DNA from: Prochlorococcus sp. AG-347-L21
Lineage (GTDB): Bacteria > Cyanobacteriota > Cyanobacteriia > PCC-6307 > Cyanobiaceae
Direction of reading: 5' to 3'
Length of the DNA: 64,000 bases
Assembly (NCBI GenBank): GCA_003278875.1
Contig: QCCQ01000003.1
Location: forward strand, 1-64,000
Of this stretch, positions 9,042-18,689 are shown piece by piece. The notes under the pieces are model-generated. The model had not been told where the DNA came from, did not search any database, and saw nothing but the letters and a program-made list of their open reading frames with translations. Positions within the stretch are counted from its first letter, which is position 1, and each line of letters opens with the position of its first letter. The translations under genes were made by a program, and so were the position numbers.

Positions 9042-10352
9042 TTAGTTATTTTTATCCTCTTCTACCAAAGAAAATAATTTTTCAACAATTTTCAAAGAAA
9101 CTTGTCTTTCTTCTCTTGATTGAGGACTTCTCAACTTGGTAACAGGCGTGTGAAGTATTTTATTAATAATTCCTTTAGTAAGCGCTTCCACAACTTTTCT
9201 TTCTCTAGCCGAAAAATCTGGTCCCATCCTACTAAGTGCTTTTTGCAATTCCTCTTTTCTAATTAACTCCAAATCTGATCTAAGTTTATTAATTACTGGA
9301 ACCGCCTCTAGACTTGCCCACCATTCTAGAAAAATGATCCTTTCCTCTTCTACTAAAGATTCCGCTTCCTTTGCTATTTTCTGTCTAAATTCCTGATTTC
9401 TAGAGACGACCTCTTGTAAGTCATCAACATCAAATGATTTAACAAATTTATGATGTTTGACATCATTAGATATATTTCTCGGTACACCAATATCAATAAA
9501 TTTAAGTCTATTACTCAAATTTAATTTTTCAATTTTTGCGAGATCAATAATTGGTTCTTCAGAAGCAGTACTGGTGAAAACAATGGAAGATAGTGATATC
9601 TTTTCTTCTAATTCGTTTAACCCTCTACAAACAATCTCTAAATCAGGGAAGTCTAGAGCAAGATTTAAGGCTCTATCAATATTTCTATTTAAAAGGATAA
9701 GTTTATGACATCCTTTAGATTTTAAATGAGTTATTAAAAGCCTACTCATTCGTCCGGCTCCTACGACAAGAACGTTCTCTGATTCCAAACTTACAAGAGT
9801 ATCCAAACCCTTTTCTTGTCCAATTTTTAATTGGGCAAGTTCTACCGCTGCTGAACTTATTGATACAGCTCCAGTTCCTAGATTTGTTTCAGATCTTACT
9901 TTTTTACCTGTACTAACTGATTGAGTTAATAATCTATTAAGAATCGGTCCAGTAGATTGATTCTCTTGACCTAATCTCATCATTTTTTTTACTTGCGAAA
10001 GGATTTGTCCTTCACCTAAAACGAGGCTATCGAGTCCTGCCGATACTTTCATCAAATGCAAAACTGCTTCTTCCTGTCTAAAGCAAAAAAGATGTGGATT
10101 TAAATCTTCAAAAATAATTCCAGAATATTCGGATATAAATTCCTTAATAGATGAAATTCCAGTATTTTTATCCTTGACTAGCGCATATATTTCCAGCCTA
10201 TTACAAGTACTTAAGATTGACACCTCTAATACATTAGAGAAAGCTTTTAATGCTTTCAATGAATCTGTTATGGATTGGTCAGGAATACTTAACTTCTCAC
10301 GCACTTCGACAGGTGCCGTGCGATGACTCAGTCCGACGACAACAATATGCAT
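9042..10352 (-). CDS. hemA: Glutamyl-tRNA reductase
   Basis: HemA reduces glutamyl-tRNA(Glu) to glutamate-1-semialdehyde, the first committed step of C5 tetrapyrrole synthesis for chlorophyll, heme and bilins. The catalytic Cys is C50 in the conserved STCNRLEIY motif. The N-terminal GLSHRTAPVEVREK, the NADPH-binding VLVVGAGRMSRL and the C-terminal dimerisation helix are all present. At 436 aa it is full length. It starts 18 bases after glpX and is likely co-transcribed with it, linking Calvin cycle and pigment supply. Confidence 0.97.
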   Translation of the reverse strand: MHIVVVGLSHRTAPVEVREKLSIPDQSITDSLKALKAFSNVLEVSILSTCNRLEIYALVKDKNTGISSIKEFISEYSGIIFEDLNPHLFCFRQEEAVLHLMKVSAGLDSLVLGEGQILSQVKKMMRLGQENQSTGPILNRLLTQSVSTGKKVRSETNLGTGAVSISSAAVELAQLKIGQEKGLDTLVSLESENVLVVGAGRMSRLLITHLKSKGCHKLILLNRNIDRALNLALDFPDLEIVCRGLNELEEKISLSSIVFTSTASEEPIIDLAKIEKLNLSNRLKFIDIGVPRNISNDVKHHKFVKSFDVDDLQEVVSRNQEFRQKIAKEAESLVEEERIIFLEWWASLEAVPVINKLRSDLELIRKEELQKALSRMGPDFSARERKVVEALTKGIINKILHTPVTKLRSPQSREERQVSLKIVEKLFSLVEEDKNN

Positions 10353-10370
10353 AAAATCAAAAGTGAATTT

Positions 10371-11372
10371 TTAAAGGCTGATACTCTTCGCACCATCTTT
10401 AATATGGACAGTATTTGTGAACCTTGCAGTACTATCTAATGTACTAATAACTAGACTACTTGTTCTAACGCAATCCCTTTCAAATTTAACTCCGTCAAAT
10501 AATAATCCATCAGTTATTCCACTTCCAGCAAAAACAACATTTTCTCCCGATGCCAATTCATTCGCTTCATAGATTTTATCTATATCGGTTATGCCCATTT
10601 CATTAAGACGTTTTATATTTCCTTCTTTTGTGTAATCAGCCCATTCAGAAGTTTGAGCAATTGCTGGATCATAAACTAGTTGTCCTTGAAAGTGTCCGCC
10701 TAGAGCTCTCATTGCAGCAGCGGAAATGACACCCTCTGGGGCTGCTCCTATACCCATCAAGCAATGTGTTCCAGTACCTGCGAAACCACATGCAATCGCA
10801 GCTTGAACATCACCATCAGAAATCGGTTGTACTTTTGCACCACATCCTCGAATCTCTTTAATTAAATCTTTATGTCTAGTTCTATCCATCACAACAACAG
10901 TAAGCTCATCAATAGAAAGACCCAAGCAATCACTTAGTATCTTCAAGTTTTCAGTAGCTGAATTTCTAATATCTACTTTACCTTTAGCAGCAGGAGGCGC
11001 TGCTAATTTATTCATGTAAAAATCAGGAGCATTGAAAAGACCACCCGTATCAGAGGCAGCTAAAACCGCCATAGAACCTCTTTGATTATTCGCACAAAGA
11101 TTAGTTCCTTCACAAGGATCTACTGCAAAGTCAACCCCTGGTCCACTTCCACTACCAACCTCTTCACCTATATAAAGCATAGGTGCTTCATCTCTTTCAC
11201 CTTCTCCAATAACAATTTTTCCTTTCATTTCAATTTTGCCCATTCGCAATCTCATTGCTTCTACAGCTGCAGCATCAGCTTCATCTTTTTGACCAAGCCC
11301 TGTTAGTTTTGCTGATGCAATAGCTGCTTGCTCGACAACTTCGAGAATTTCTTGAATTAAAGTTTGATTCAC
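10371..11372 (-). CDS. glpX: Class II fructose-1,6-/sedoheptulose-1,7-bisphosphatase
   Basis: This GlpX-type phosphatase is the bifunctional FBPase/SBPase of cyanobacteria, hydrolysing both Calvin-cycle bisphosphates. The metal-site strings [18 protein letters not shown] and [11 protein letters not shown] are present near residues 57-97, and the length (333 aa) matches the family. It is the first gene of a minus-strand unit with hemA. A long inverted repeat lies about 40 bases upstream of its start, in the divergent gap shared with rpe. Confidence 0.95.
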   Translation of the reverse strand: MNQTLIQEILEVVEQAAIASAKLTGLGQKDEADAAAVEAMRLRMGKIEMKGKIVIGEGERDEAPMLYIGEEVGSGSGPGVDFAVDPCEGTNLCANNQRGSMAVLAASDTGGLFNAPDFYMNKLAAPPAAKGKVDIRNSATENLKILSDCLGLSIDELTVVVMDRTRHKDLIKEIRGCGAKVQPISDGDVQAAIACGFAGTGTHCLMGIGAAPEGVISAAAMRALGGHFQGQLVYDPAIAQTSEWADYTKEGNIKRLNEMGITDIDKIYEANELASGENVVFAGSGITDGLLFDGVKFERDCVRTSSLVISTLDSTARFTNTVHIKDGAKSISL

Positions 11373-11412
11373 AATTAAAATTTGAGGATTTTCTTAAAGG
11401 TTTTGAGTATAA

Positions 11413-11441
11413 TCTCATAAAAAATGACATTTTTTATGAGA
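11413..11441. repeat. 29-bp inverted repeat between glpX and rpe
   Basis: The arms TCTCATAAAAAATG (11413-11426) and CATTTTTTATGAGA (11428-11441) are perfect reverse complements around a single central A. The element lies 41 bases upstream of glpX (minus) and 119 bases upstream of rpe (plus), between two divergent Calvin-cycle genes. No T-run of terminator type follows on either side, and no gene ends here. An operator or leader hairpin is therefore more likely than a terminator. Confidence 0.6.
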
Positions 11442-11559
11442 ATTATTATGCTAGTAAGCTTTTTTTAACTCTTTACAGCTGATACTTTATCAGGCCGTGA
11501 CTTGAAATTAGGAATAAACAACTAAATATAGTATCTTTATTAAATATTTTAAAAATTAA

Positions 11560-12318
11560 ATGACTGTGTCAAATCCAACAATCTTAGCTGGTGTTAATAG
11601 ACCAATTCAAATAATTCCTTCAGTTTTACCAGCAGATTGGGCAAATATGGGGGCATGTGTGAAAGAGCTCGAGGAAGCTGGGGTAGATAGAATTCAATTT
11701 GATGTAATGGATGGGAATTTCGTACCAAATCTTACATTCGGTCCTGAAATGATTGCTGCATGCAGGAAATATTGCAATGTCCCTTTTGAAACTCAATTAA
11801 TGGTGAGCCAATACAACTGTGAAACAATGCTTGACTCTTACGTAAACGCCACAAAAGGGGCGAATGGTGAACCAGGAGTAGTAATAGCTCATGCCGAAGC
11901 AAATATTCATTTGCATAGAGTTCTCGGAAGAATTAGAGATCTAGGAGGATCTCCTTCCGTTGCATTAAACCCTCATACTCCTTTTGAAATGATTAAAAAC
12001 ATTATGGATATGGTTGATCATGTTTTGGTTATGACAGTTAATCCAGGTTTTGGAGGACAAGCTTACATACCAACAATGCTTAATAAAATCAGAGAAATAA
12101 GAAACTTTATTATCGAAAAAAACTTAAATGTCGACATTGAAGTTGATGGGGGAATAAAAGCAAATTGGACTATTTCACAATGTGCAGATGCTGGTGCTAA
12201 TTGTTTTATTGCAGGTAGCGGAATGTTTGCTTACCCAACATTAAAAGAAGGATGTGATGACTTGAGAAAAGTTGCACAAGAAGCACAAAAAGGTAATGTT
12301 CTTTCTGAACCTCAATAA
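11560..12318 (+). CDS. rpe: Ribulose-phosphate 3-epimerase
   Basis: Rpe interconverts ribulose 5-phosphate and xylulose 5-phosphate in the Calvin and pentose phosphate pathways. The TIM-barrel signatures are complete: IIPSVLPADWANMG, the metal-binding FDVMDGNFVPNLTFGP, VMTVNPGFGGQ and the phosphate-binding IAGSGMF. At 252 aa it is slightly longer than the bacterial average, through an N-terminal extension typical of cyanobacteria. It is divergent from glpX-hemA and convergent with ccsA (21 bases). Confidence 0.97.
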   Translation: MTVSNPTILAGVNRPIQIIPSVLPADWANMGACVKELEEAGVDRIQFDVMDGNFVPNLTFGPEMIAACRKYCNVPFETQLMVSQYNCETMLDSYVNATKGANGEPGVVIAHAEANIHLHRVLGRIRDLGGSPSVALNPHTPFEMIKNIMDMVDHVLVMTVNPGFGGQAYIPTMLNKIREIRNFIIEKNLNVDIEVDGGIKANWTISQCADAGANCFIAGSGMFAYPTLKEGCDDLRKVAQEAQKGNVLSEPQ

Positions 12319-12339
12319 ATATTCTGGATGATTAAGAAA

Positions 12340-13269
12340 TCACCCAAATATCCATCCATAACTATGCAACCCTATTCCTAAAAAATTAACTCCTAAATAA
12401 CATACTAAAACAACTAAAAAACCTGTAGATGCTAATAATGCGGGTTTGCGTCCTTGCCAACCCTTACTTATTCTCATATGCAGATAAGCGGCATAAAACA
12501 ACCATGAGATAAATGCCCATGTTTCTTTTGGATCCCAACTCCACCATGTACCCCAGGCCTCATTAGCCCAAACTGCACCTGAAATCAAACCGAGAGTCAA
12601 AAGAACAAAACCTACTAATATAGAACGATAACTTAATGTATCTAATTCTTCTGAATGAGAAAATTCAATAGGTCCAACTAAATCATTTACAGGATAGCTA
12701 TTTGAAAATTTAAATCCACCTATACCTATAGAACTACTTCTGATTTGAAGCGGCTTATTTTTATTAATAAACAAAACGGACATTGAAAGTAAAGAACCTA
12801 TTATTAATGCTGCATAACTAAGCATTACGACGCTAACATGCATTACTAACCAACTAGACCTTAAAGCTGGAACTAAGTTGGATGATAATTTCAAATCCTC
12901 AGGTAACACAAAACAAGCAAAAGCCACAGTCAGTAACTCAATAGGTATGGCAATTGAGGGAATTATTGGAGATTGGTATTCTCTTTCAACCAATAGTTGA
13001 CCTAATGTGATACCCCAAGTAAGGAAATAAAGAGATTCATACAAATTGCTAATAGGGAAATGCCCAGAAATTGACCACCTAAAAAGTAATTGTAATGTTA
13101 TTAATAAGTTCACTAAAATCGTAATAAGTCTTACTGCAGAAGAAGACTTTTTTTTAAAAACTGCACCTAAAGAAATTGGCAAGTTAATTAATAAAAAATA
13201 AAAAATTAAAATACCTAAAACTGAAACCGGTTCATAAATTAAATTTTTAAAAAAATTATCTAGTATCAT
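12340..13269 (-). CDS. ccsA: Cytochrome c biogenesis protein CcsA (ResC-like)
   Basis: CcsA is the heme-handling membrane subunit of System II, which with Ccs1 attaches heme to c-type cytochromes on the lumenal side of the thylakoid. The heme-binding tryptophan-rich motif WGTWWSWDPKETWAF lies at about 235-250. Around eight hydrophobic segments span the 309 residues, and conserved His occur near the motif and in the penultimate helices. It is a single gene here, with ccs1 not in this window. Confidence 0.93.
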   Translation of the reverse strand: MILDNFFKNLIYEPVSVLGILIFYFLLINLPISLGAVFKKKSSSAVRLITILVNLLITLQLLFRWSISGHFPISNLYESLYFLTWGITLGQLLVEREYQSPIIPSIAIPIELLTVAFACFVLPEDLKLSSNLVPALRSSWLVMHVSVVMLSYAALIIGSLLSMSVLFINKNKPLQIRSSSIGIGGFKFSNSYPVNDLVGPIEFSHSEELDTLSYRSILVGFVLLTLGLISGAVWANEAWGTWWSWDPKETWAFISWLFYAAYLHMRISKGWQGRKPALLASTGFLVVLVCYLGVNFLGIGLHSYGWIFG

Positions 13270-13383
13270 TTCTAGAAATTTCTCAAGTTTTAATATTCAA
13301 TGACAAACAAATAATAATTTAAATCATTGTTATATGAGTAAATCTTTAATAATAAAGTTTTAATTTATATTTAAAAAAGCATT

Positions 13384-14112
13384 TCAAAGTTTGAAATTAT
13401 CTCCTAGATAATACTTCTTGACTATTGGATTATCAGCCAATTCACTTGATGAGCCGTTAGCTAAAATTTTTCCTTCACTTAATACATATGATTTGTTAGT
13501 AATAAGAAGGGTTTCCCTCACATTATGGTCTGTAATGAGAATGCCCACCCCATCATTACTTAATTTAAGAATTAGTTTCTTTAGATCATTCACAGCTAGA
13601 GGATCGATCCCAGCAAAAGGTTCGTCTAATAACAAATATTTAGGTCCTTTTCTGCCTACAGTGAGAGCTCTAGCTATCTCACACCTCCTCCTTTCTCCTC
13701 CTGAAAGTTGATAACCATAATTATCTACAAAGTTATTCAAATTAAATTCATTAATTAATTGTTCTCTTCTATTTCTTATCGCTGCTCTACTATAAGATGA
13801 ATTTTGTAAAGCTAAATCTATATTGTCCTTAACAGTGAGGTCTCTAAATATGCTCGCTTCCTGAGTTAAGTACCCTAACCCAAGTCTTGATCTAATCGGT
13901 AGAGGAAGATAGGTTATATTTTTCCCATTCATTAAAATTTCACCTTTATCTGGTTTTATATTCCCAACTGCGAGATTAAAAGTTGTAGTTTTCCCAGCAC
14001 CATTTGGCCCCATTAAACCTACGACTTCCCCTGGATTAACAGTTATGGAAACATTATTTACGATAAATCTTCCCTTAATTGAAAGGGATACATTATGAAT
14101 CTTTAGGTTCAT
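13384..14112 (-). CDS. lptB: LPS-export-type ABC ATPase (LptB family)
   Basis: The motifs are Walker A GPNGAGKT (35-42), signature LSGGERRRCEIARAL, Walker B YLLLDEPFAGID and the switch His in ITDHNV. The sequence is of the LptB/YhbG type, the ATPase driving lipopolysaccharide transport to the outer membrane together with LptFG and LptC. No permease is adjacent, as is usual in cyanobacteria. The length (242 aa) matches LptB. A branched-chain amino acid LivG-type role is less likely given the ERRRCEIAR signature. Confidence 0.88.
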   Translation of the reverse strand: MNLKIHNVSLSIKGRFIVNNVSITVNPGEVVGLMGPNGAGKTTTFNLAVGNIKPDKGEILMNGKNITYLPLPIRSRLGLGYLTQEASIFRDLTVKDNIDLALQNSSYSRAAIRNRREQLINEFNLNNFVDNYGYQLSGGERRRCEIARALTVGRKGPKYLLLDEPFAGIDPLAVNDLKKLILKLSNDGVGILITDHNVRETLLITNKSYVLSEGKILANGSSSELADNPIVKKYYLGDNFKL

Positions 14113-14216
14113 TTTTCTTGAGATCGATTAGTTTTCTTGTTTTCTTGAAAAAAAAAATGGGATAGTAAATAATAATTTCATTGAAGATAAAGATAATTTC
14201 ATGATATTCATATTTA

Positions 14217-14585
14217 TCAAAGAGGTTTCAAAAAGGGCTTATCGTTCTCACTCAATTGCTCTTTATATTGTAATTTCCTCAATAAATTTTCCAAACTTTG
14301 GCAGAATGATTCAAGATCAATTCCTAAATTAATCTTCGTTCTAGTTTTTATTCTACCTAAACCCTCTCCAAGCAGAATAGTGGCTCCATTTAAATTACCC
14401 TTACTTAAGTGAAACTGAGAAACAGATACTTGCAAAATTCCTTGGATAACTTGTCTTTCGTCACCATCAACGGAATTCCATATTTCTTCAAAAGCATCAT
14501 GAGCCTCATACCATTCATGATTGTTAAAAAGATTTAAAGCATTAAAAAGAGATTTTTTAAAACTTTTTGCACTTTCTTCGTTCAT
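14217..14585 (-). CDS. DUF309 protein
   Basis: The motif NNHEWYEAHDAFEEIWNSV at about 20-38, with HE and H/EE positions that could bind metal, and the following QGILQVSVSQFHLSKGN define the DUF309 helical family. Its function is unknown. At 122 aa it is typical. It starts 11 bases after typA on the same strand and is probably co-transcribed with it. Confidence 0.82.
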   Translation of the reverse strand: MNEESAKSFKKSLFNALNLFNNHEWYEAHDAFEEIWNSVDGDERQVIQGILQVSVSQFHLSKGNLNGATILLGEGLGRIKTRTKINLGIDLESFCQSLENLLRKLQYKEQLSENDKPFLKPL

Positions 14586-14596
14586 GAGACTAATTA

Positions 14597-16393
14597 TTAA
14601 TTTCTTTTCTTTTTATTTATTTTTCTCATTCTTATTGAATCCGGTGTTACCTCTAGCATTTCATCTGGACCAATATATTCGAGTGCTCTTTCAAGGGTAA
14701 TGTCAACAGGTGACTGCAAAGTATCAAGTTCTTCTGCCCCTGCAGACCTCATATTAGTCAACTGCTTAGTTTTACATATATTTAACTCAAGATCTTGAGG
14801 CCGATTATTCTCTCCAATTATCATTCCCTTATAAACTTTAACTCCAGGTTTAATGAAATAGACTCCCCTATCTTCAGCATTCTTTAATGCATAGAATGTG
14901 GCCACACCTTCCTCAAAAGCTATAAGGACTCCATTTCTTCTGGTTTCAAAATCTCCTGTTTTAGGTTTGTACTCATAAAATGAATGACTCATGATACCTT
15001 CACCCCTTGTTATCCGAACAAATTCTCCTCGAAATCCAATTAATCCTCTTGATGGTACAAGAAACTCTAATTGAGTTCTCCCATCTGAACTTGTCTGCAT
15101 ATTTTTCATCTCTGCCTTTCTCGATCCAAGTTTTTCTATACAAGAACCAACGGATACTTCAGGCACATCAAGGACCAAAGTCTCTATAGGCTCACATTCA
15201 ACATTATCAATTTCTCTAAAAATTACTTGAGGTTGTGAAATTTGAAACTCGAACCCTTCTCTTCTCATAGTTTCAATCAAAATACCTAAATGTAATTCTC
15301 CTCTTCCTGACACTGAGAACCTATCAGGAGAATCAGTTTCTTCGACCCTAAGCGCAACATTTGTTAAAAGTTCCCTTTCGAGTCTATTTTTTAATTGTCT
15401 ACTAGTAACAAATTTCCCCTCTTTACCTGCAAATGGAGAATCATTAACAACAAAAGTCATATTTAAGGTGGGTTCATCTACTTTGATTAATGGAAGTGGA
15501 TGGGGCGAATCTGGACATGCTATGGTCTCACCGATATTGACGTCATCGAAACCAGAAACGGCAACGATATCTCCTGCAAATGCTTCATTTATATCAATCC
15601 TTTGTAATCCTTCAAATCCAAGTAGTTTACTAACCTTTCCTTTAATAGTTTTACCATTTTCTTTGATTAAACTAGCTTGTTGACCATTTTTTATAGTTCC
15701 ATTATGAATTTTCCCAATTACAATTCTGCCCAAGAAATCAGAATAGTCCAAAGTAGTAATTTGTAGCTGAAGAGGCTTATTTGCATCACCTACTGGAGGT
15801 GGAACATGTCTGATAATAGCCTCAAAAAGAGGCTTCATGTTGTCGCTATTAGATTCCATTTCTTCTTTTGCAAAACCAGATAGGCCGCTTCCAAAAAGAT
15901 AAGGGAAATCACATTGATCATCATCAGCTCCTAATTCTAAGAACAAGTCCAGCACCTTATCAATTGCTATTTCTGGTACTACTCTTGGTCTATCAATTTT
16001 ATTTACAAAAACTATAGGCCTTAGTCCTTTTTCTAATGCTTTTTTTAAAACAAACCTTGTTTGAGGCATCGGCCCCTCATTTGCATCAACAATAAGCAAA
16101 CAACCATCAACCATACCCAAAACCCTTTCAACTTCTCCTCCAAAATCAGCATGTCCAGGTGTATCTATAATATTAATTCTGGTGTCTTTATAGTTAACTG
16201 CAGTATTTTTTGAGAGAATTGTTATCCCCCTTTCTCTCTCAAGATCATTTGAATCCATTACACAAGTAGGAATAACTTCATTGTCTCTAAATATTCCTGA
16301 TTGAGATAACAATGCATCTACAAGTGTTGTCTTCCCATGATCTACGTGAGCAATAATTGCAACATTTCTAATTTCTTTTATCGAAGATGACAT
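14597..16393 (-). CDS. typA: Ribosome-associated GTPase TypA/BipA
   Basis: TypA is an EF-G-like translational GTPase that binds the ribosome and helps 50S maturation and stress adaptation. Its G1 motif is AHVDHGKTT, the switch region [16 protein letters not shown] is G3 and NKIDR is G4. Domains II, III and V and the BipA-specific C-terminal domain follow, and the 598-residue length is standard. It heads a two-gene unit with the DUF309 gene. Confidence 0.97.
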   Translation of the reverse strand: MSSSIKEIRNVAIIAHVDHGKTTLVDALLSQSGIFRDNEVIPTCVMDSNDLERERGITILSKNTAVNYKDTRINIIDTPGHADFGGEVERVLGMVDGCLLIVDANEGPMPQTRFVLKKALEKGLRPIVFVNKIDRPRVVPEIAIDKVLDLFLELGADDDQCDFPYLFGSGLSGFAKEEMESNSDNMKPLFEAIIRHVPPPVGDANKPLQLQITTLDYSDFLGRIVIGKIHNGTIKNGQQASLIKENGKTIKGKVSKLLGFEGLQRIDINEAFAGDIVAVSGFDDVNIGETIACPDSPHPLPLIKVDEPTLNMTFVVNDSPFAGKEGKFVTSRQLKNRLERELLTNVALRVEETDSPDRFSVSGRGELHLGILIETMRREGFEFQISQPQVIFREIDNVECEPIETLVLDVPEVSVGSCIEKLGSRKAEMKNMQTSSDGRTQLEFLVPSRGLIGFRGEFVRITRGEGIMSHSFYEYKPKTGDFETRRNGVLIAFEEGVATFYALKNAEDRGVYFIKPGVKVYKGMIIGENNRPQDLELNICKTKQLTNMRSAGAEELDTLQSPVDITLERALEYIGPDEMLEVTPDSIRMRKINKKKRN

Positions 16394-16521
16394 TTATAGA
16401 ATTTATATAAATAGTGGATTGACTTTATTAAGGCTAACTCAAAGCATGCTTATTATGAGAATTTCTATTTAAGACTTTGAAAAATATAATCTAATTGAAT
16501 AATTAAATCAATCAATTAGAA

Positions 16522-17235
16522 TTAAAATTTTCTATTTGAGCTTTCAAATACTTTTAATGCTTCAATTGAACCCTCATATCTCCAATGCCAGGGTTCGTAA
16601 TCTATATATTTATTATCTTTATTGAACGATAACTTAAAGTGAAACTTAGCTGCATTTTTTTTGAGCCATCTAAAGGCGTCAGTATTTTCGAAGTTGGTTT
16701 CAAAATCTGTTTCTCTTTGAGTGGCATCACCAATATCAATTGCAAAACCAGTACTGTGTTCAGAATAGCCTGGGGGAGCTGAAACTCTAGCTCTTTCGGC
16801 CGCTTCTTGATTTCTAAAAGATTTTAGAGAATAGAAGATTTCTTTTTGCAAATTTATGGATCTATAACCACTTAAGAAGACCAAATATATCCCATCCTTT
16901 CTCGCTTCTTTTCTCATATTCAATAAAGAATCACGCATATCAATATGAACTTCAATATTAGGCTCTATTAAAACTAATTTCTCCTTAGGAATTTCCGCAT
17001 AGGGTAAATGGCCCAAAATTCTATTATCTTGATTTTTCTCAGCCTGATAATTGAGATTAATAAAAGGGACTTGTTCTATATTTTTAATCAACCGCAATGC
17101 AGAATAGGAAAAAGGAAGTAAAAGAAATGGAAAAAAAATTAATAATTTTTTTAATAATGTTGATTTTGGGTTATTTAGGTAAGTTCTTTTGGCAAGTGGT
17201 ATATCAAATTGATCGATATCTTTGTTTAGTTCCAA
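16522..17235 (-). CDS. Membrane-anchored D-alanyl-D-alanine carboxypeptidase (VanY/DacB-like)
   Basis: The protein has an N-terminal membrane anchor (about residues 30-50, LLIFFPFLLLPFSYSAL) followed by a zinc D,D-carboxypeptidase domain of the VanY (M15B) type. The metal and catalytic motifs are all visible: SGYRS, the zinc motif SEHSTGFAIDIGD, and EPWHWRYEG with the catalytic Glu and third His ligand. It would trim terminal D-Ala from peptidoglycan stem peptides in the periplasm. At 237 aa it is complete. In cyanobacteria this indicates wall remodelling, not vancomycin resistance. Confidence 0.87.
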   Translation of the reverse strand: MELNKDIDQFDIPLAKRTYLNNPKSTLLKKLLIFFPFLLLPFSYSALRLIKNIEQVPFINLNYQAEKNQDNRILGHLPYAEIPKEKLVLIEPNIEVHIDMRDSLLNMRKEARKDGIYLVFLSGYRSINLQKEIFYSLKSFRNQEAAERARVSAPPGYSEHSTGFAIDIGDATQRETDFETNFENTDAFRWLKKNAAKFHFKLSFNKDNKYIDYEPWHWRYEGSIEALKVFESSNRKF

Positions 17236-17348
17236 TATTTAGAAGTGAATTTGGAAAAGATATTTCGATATTAACTATTATTTTAAGAAATGCACTTTTA
17301 TATGCAAAAAAGATGTAGTTTTTATATACAGTATTATTTTTTTTTCAT

Positions 17349-18689
17349 ATGTTGAGGGTAGCTGTTATTGGTGGAGGTCCAAGTGGTTCATGTGCTGCAG
17401 AAATACTTGCTAAAGCTGGGATAAAAACTTGGCTCTTCGAGAGAAAATTAGATAATGCAAAACCATGTGGAGGAGCAATTCCACTTTGTATGGTCGAAGA
17501 ATTTGATTTGCCTGAGTCAATTATTGATAGAAAAGTAAGGCATATGAGAATGATATCTCCATCAAATAGAGAGGTAGATATAAGTTTAGATAGAGTTTAT
17601 GGGAAAAGTGATAATGAGTTTATTGGGATGTGTAGAAGAGAAGTTATGGATGCCTTTATGCGCAACAGAGCATCAGATCTTGGAGCTACATTAATAAATG
17701 GATTAGTTACCTCTATCGATACTGGCGATAATAATCAAGGGCCATATAAGCTTGCCTACTCGGATTTTACGAATGGAGATAAAAAAGGGGAACTCAAAGA
17801 GCTTACTGTTGACCTTTTGATCGGAGCTGATGGAGCCAACAGCAGAGTCGCAAAAGCAATGGATGCAGGAGATTACAAAGTTGCTATAGCATTTCAGGAA
17901 AGAATTAAATTGCCTAAAGAAGAAATGAGTTATTACGAAGATCTTGCTGAAATGTATGTCGGAACTGATGTCTCTCCTGATTTTTATGGGTGGGTATTTC
18001 CAAAATATGATCATGTTGCTGTGGGCACTGGAACCATGCAAAAGAATCAGTCATTAATTAAAGGACTTCAAGAGGGTGTAAGAAATAGGGCTAAGAAAAG
18101 ACTTGTAAATGGTGAAGTAATAAAGGTAGAAGCTCACCCTATTCCTGAGCATCCAAGGCCAAGAAGAGTAGTTGGGAGAATGGCATTGGTTGGTGATGCA
18201 GCTGGTTATGTTACAAAAAGTTCTGGAGAGGGTATTTATTTTGCTGCAAAAAGCGGAAGAATGTGTGCTGAAGAAATTGTTGAAGCATCAAAAAACGGTC
18301 AAGTAATTCCATCAGAAAAAGATTTAAAAAACTATCTAAAAAAATGGGATAAAAAATATGGCACAACTTATAAGGTGCTAGAAATCCTTCAAAATATTTT
18401 CTATAGAAATGATTCTGCTAGAGAAGCCTTTGTTGAGATGTGTGATGACATGGATGTTCAAAGACTTACTTTTGATAGTTACTTATACAAAAAAGTTGTC
18501 TCCATGAAACCATTACAGCAACTTAAGATTACAATGCTTACACTTGGTTCGATTTTAAGAGGGAAAGCCCTAGCGCCTCTAAAATATAAACCCGTTGATA
18601 GTGCTGTTAGGGAAAATAAAGAGGTAGAAAAAATGCTAGAAAATTATTCAATAAAGGGTGGAATTAAAGTTAAGAGTTCAAAAGTGTAA
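17349..18689 (+). CDS. chlP: Geranylgeranyl diphosphate/chlorophyll reductase
   Basis: ChlP reduces the geranylgeranyl group to phytol for chlorophyll and tocopherol synthesis, acting at the thylakoid. The N-terminal FAD-binding motif is VIGGGPSGSCAAEILAKAG (6-24). The FAD motif GRMALVGDAAGYVTKSSGEG near residue 280 and the LIGADGANSRVAKA string are also family hallmarks. The length (446 aa) matches ChlP. Its last 20 bases overlap the end of the convergent glyS gene. Confidence 0.95.
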   Translation: MLRVAVIGGGPSGSCAAEILAKAGIKTWLFERKLDNAKPCGGAIPLCMVEEFDLPESIIDRKVRHMRMISPSNREVDISLDRVYGKSDNEFIGMCRREVMDAFMRNRASDLGATLINGLVTSIDTGDNNQGPYKLAYSDFTNGDKKGELKELTVDLLIGADGANSRVAKAMDAGDYKVAIAFQERIKLPKEEMSYYEDLAEMYVGTDVSPDFYGWVFPKYDHVAVGTGTMQKNQSLIKGLQEGVRNRAKKRLVNGEVIKVEAHPIPEHPRPRRVVGRMALVGDAAGYVTKSSGEGIYFAAKSGRMCAEEIVEASKNGQVIPSEKDLKNYLKKWDKKYGTTYKVLEILQNIFYRNDSAREAFVEMCDDMDVQRLTFDSYLYKKVVSMKPLQQLKITMLTLGSILRGKALAPLKYKPVDSAVRENKEVEKMLENYSIKGGIKVKSSKV

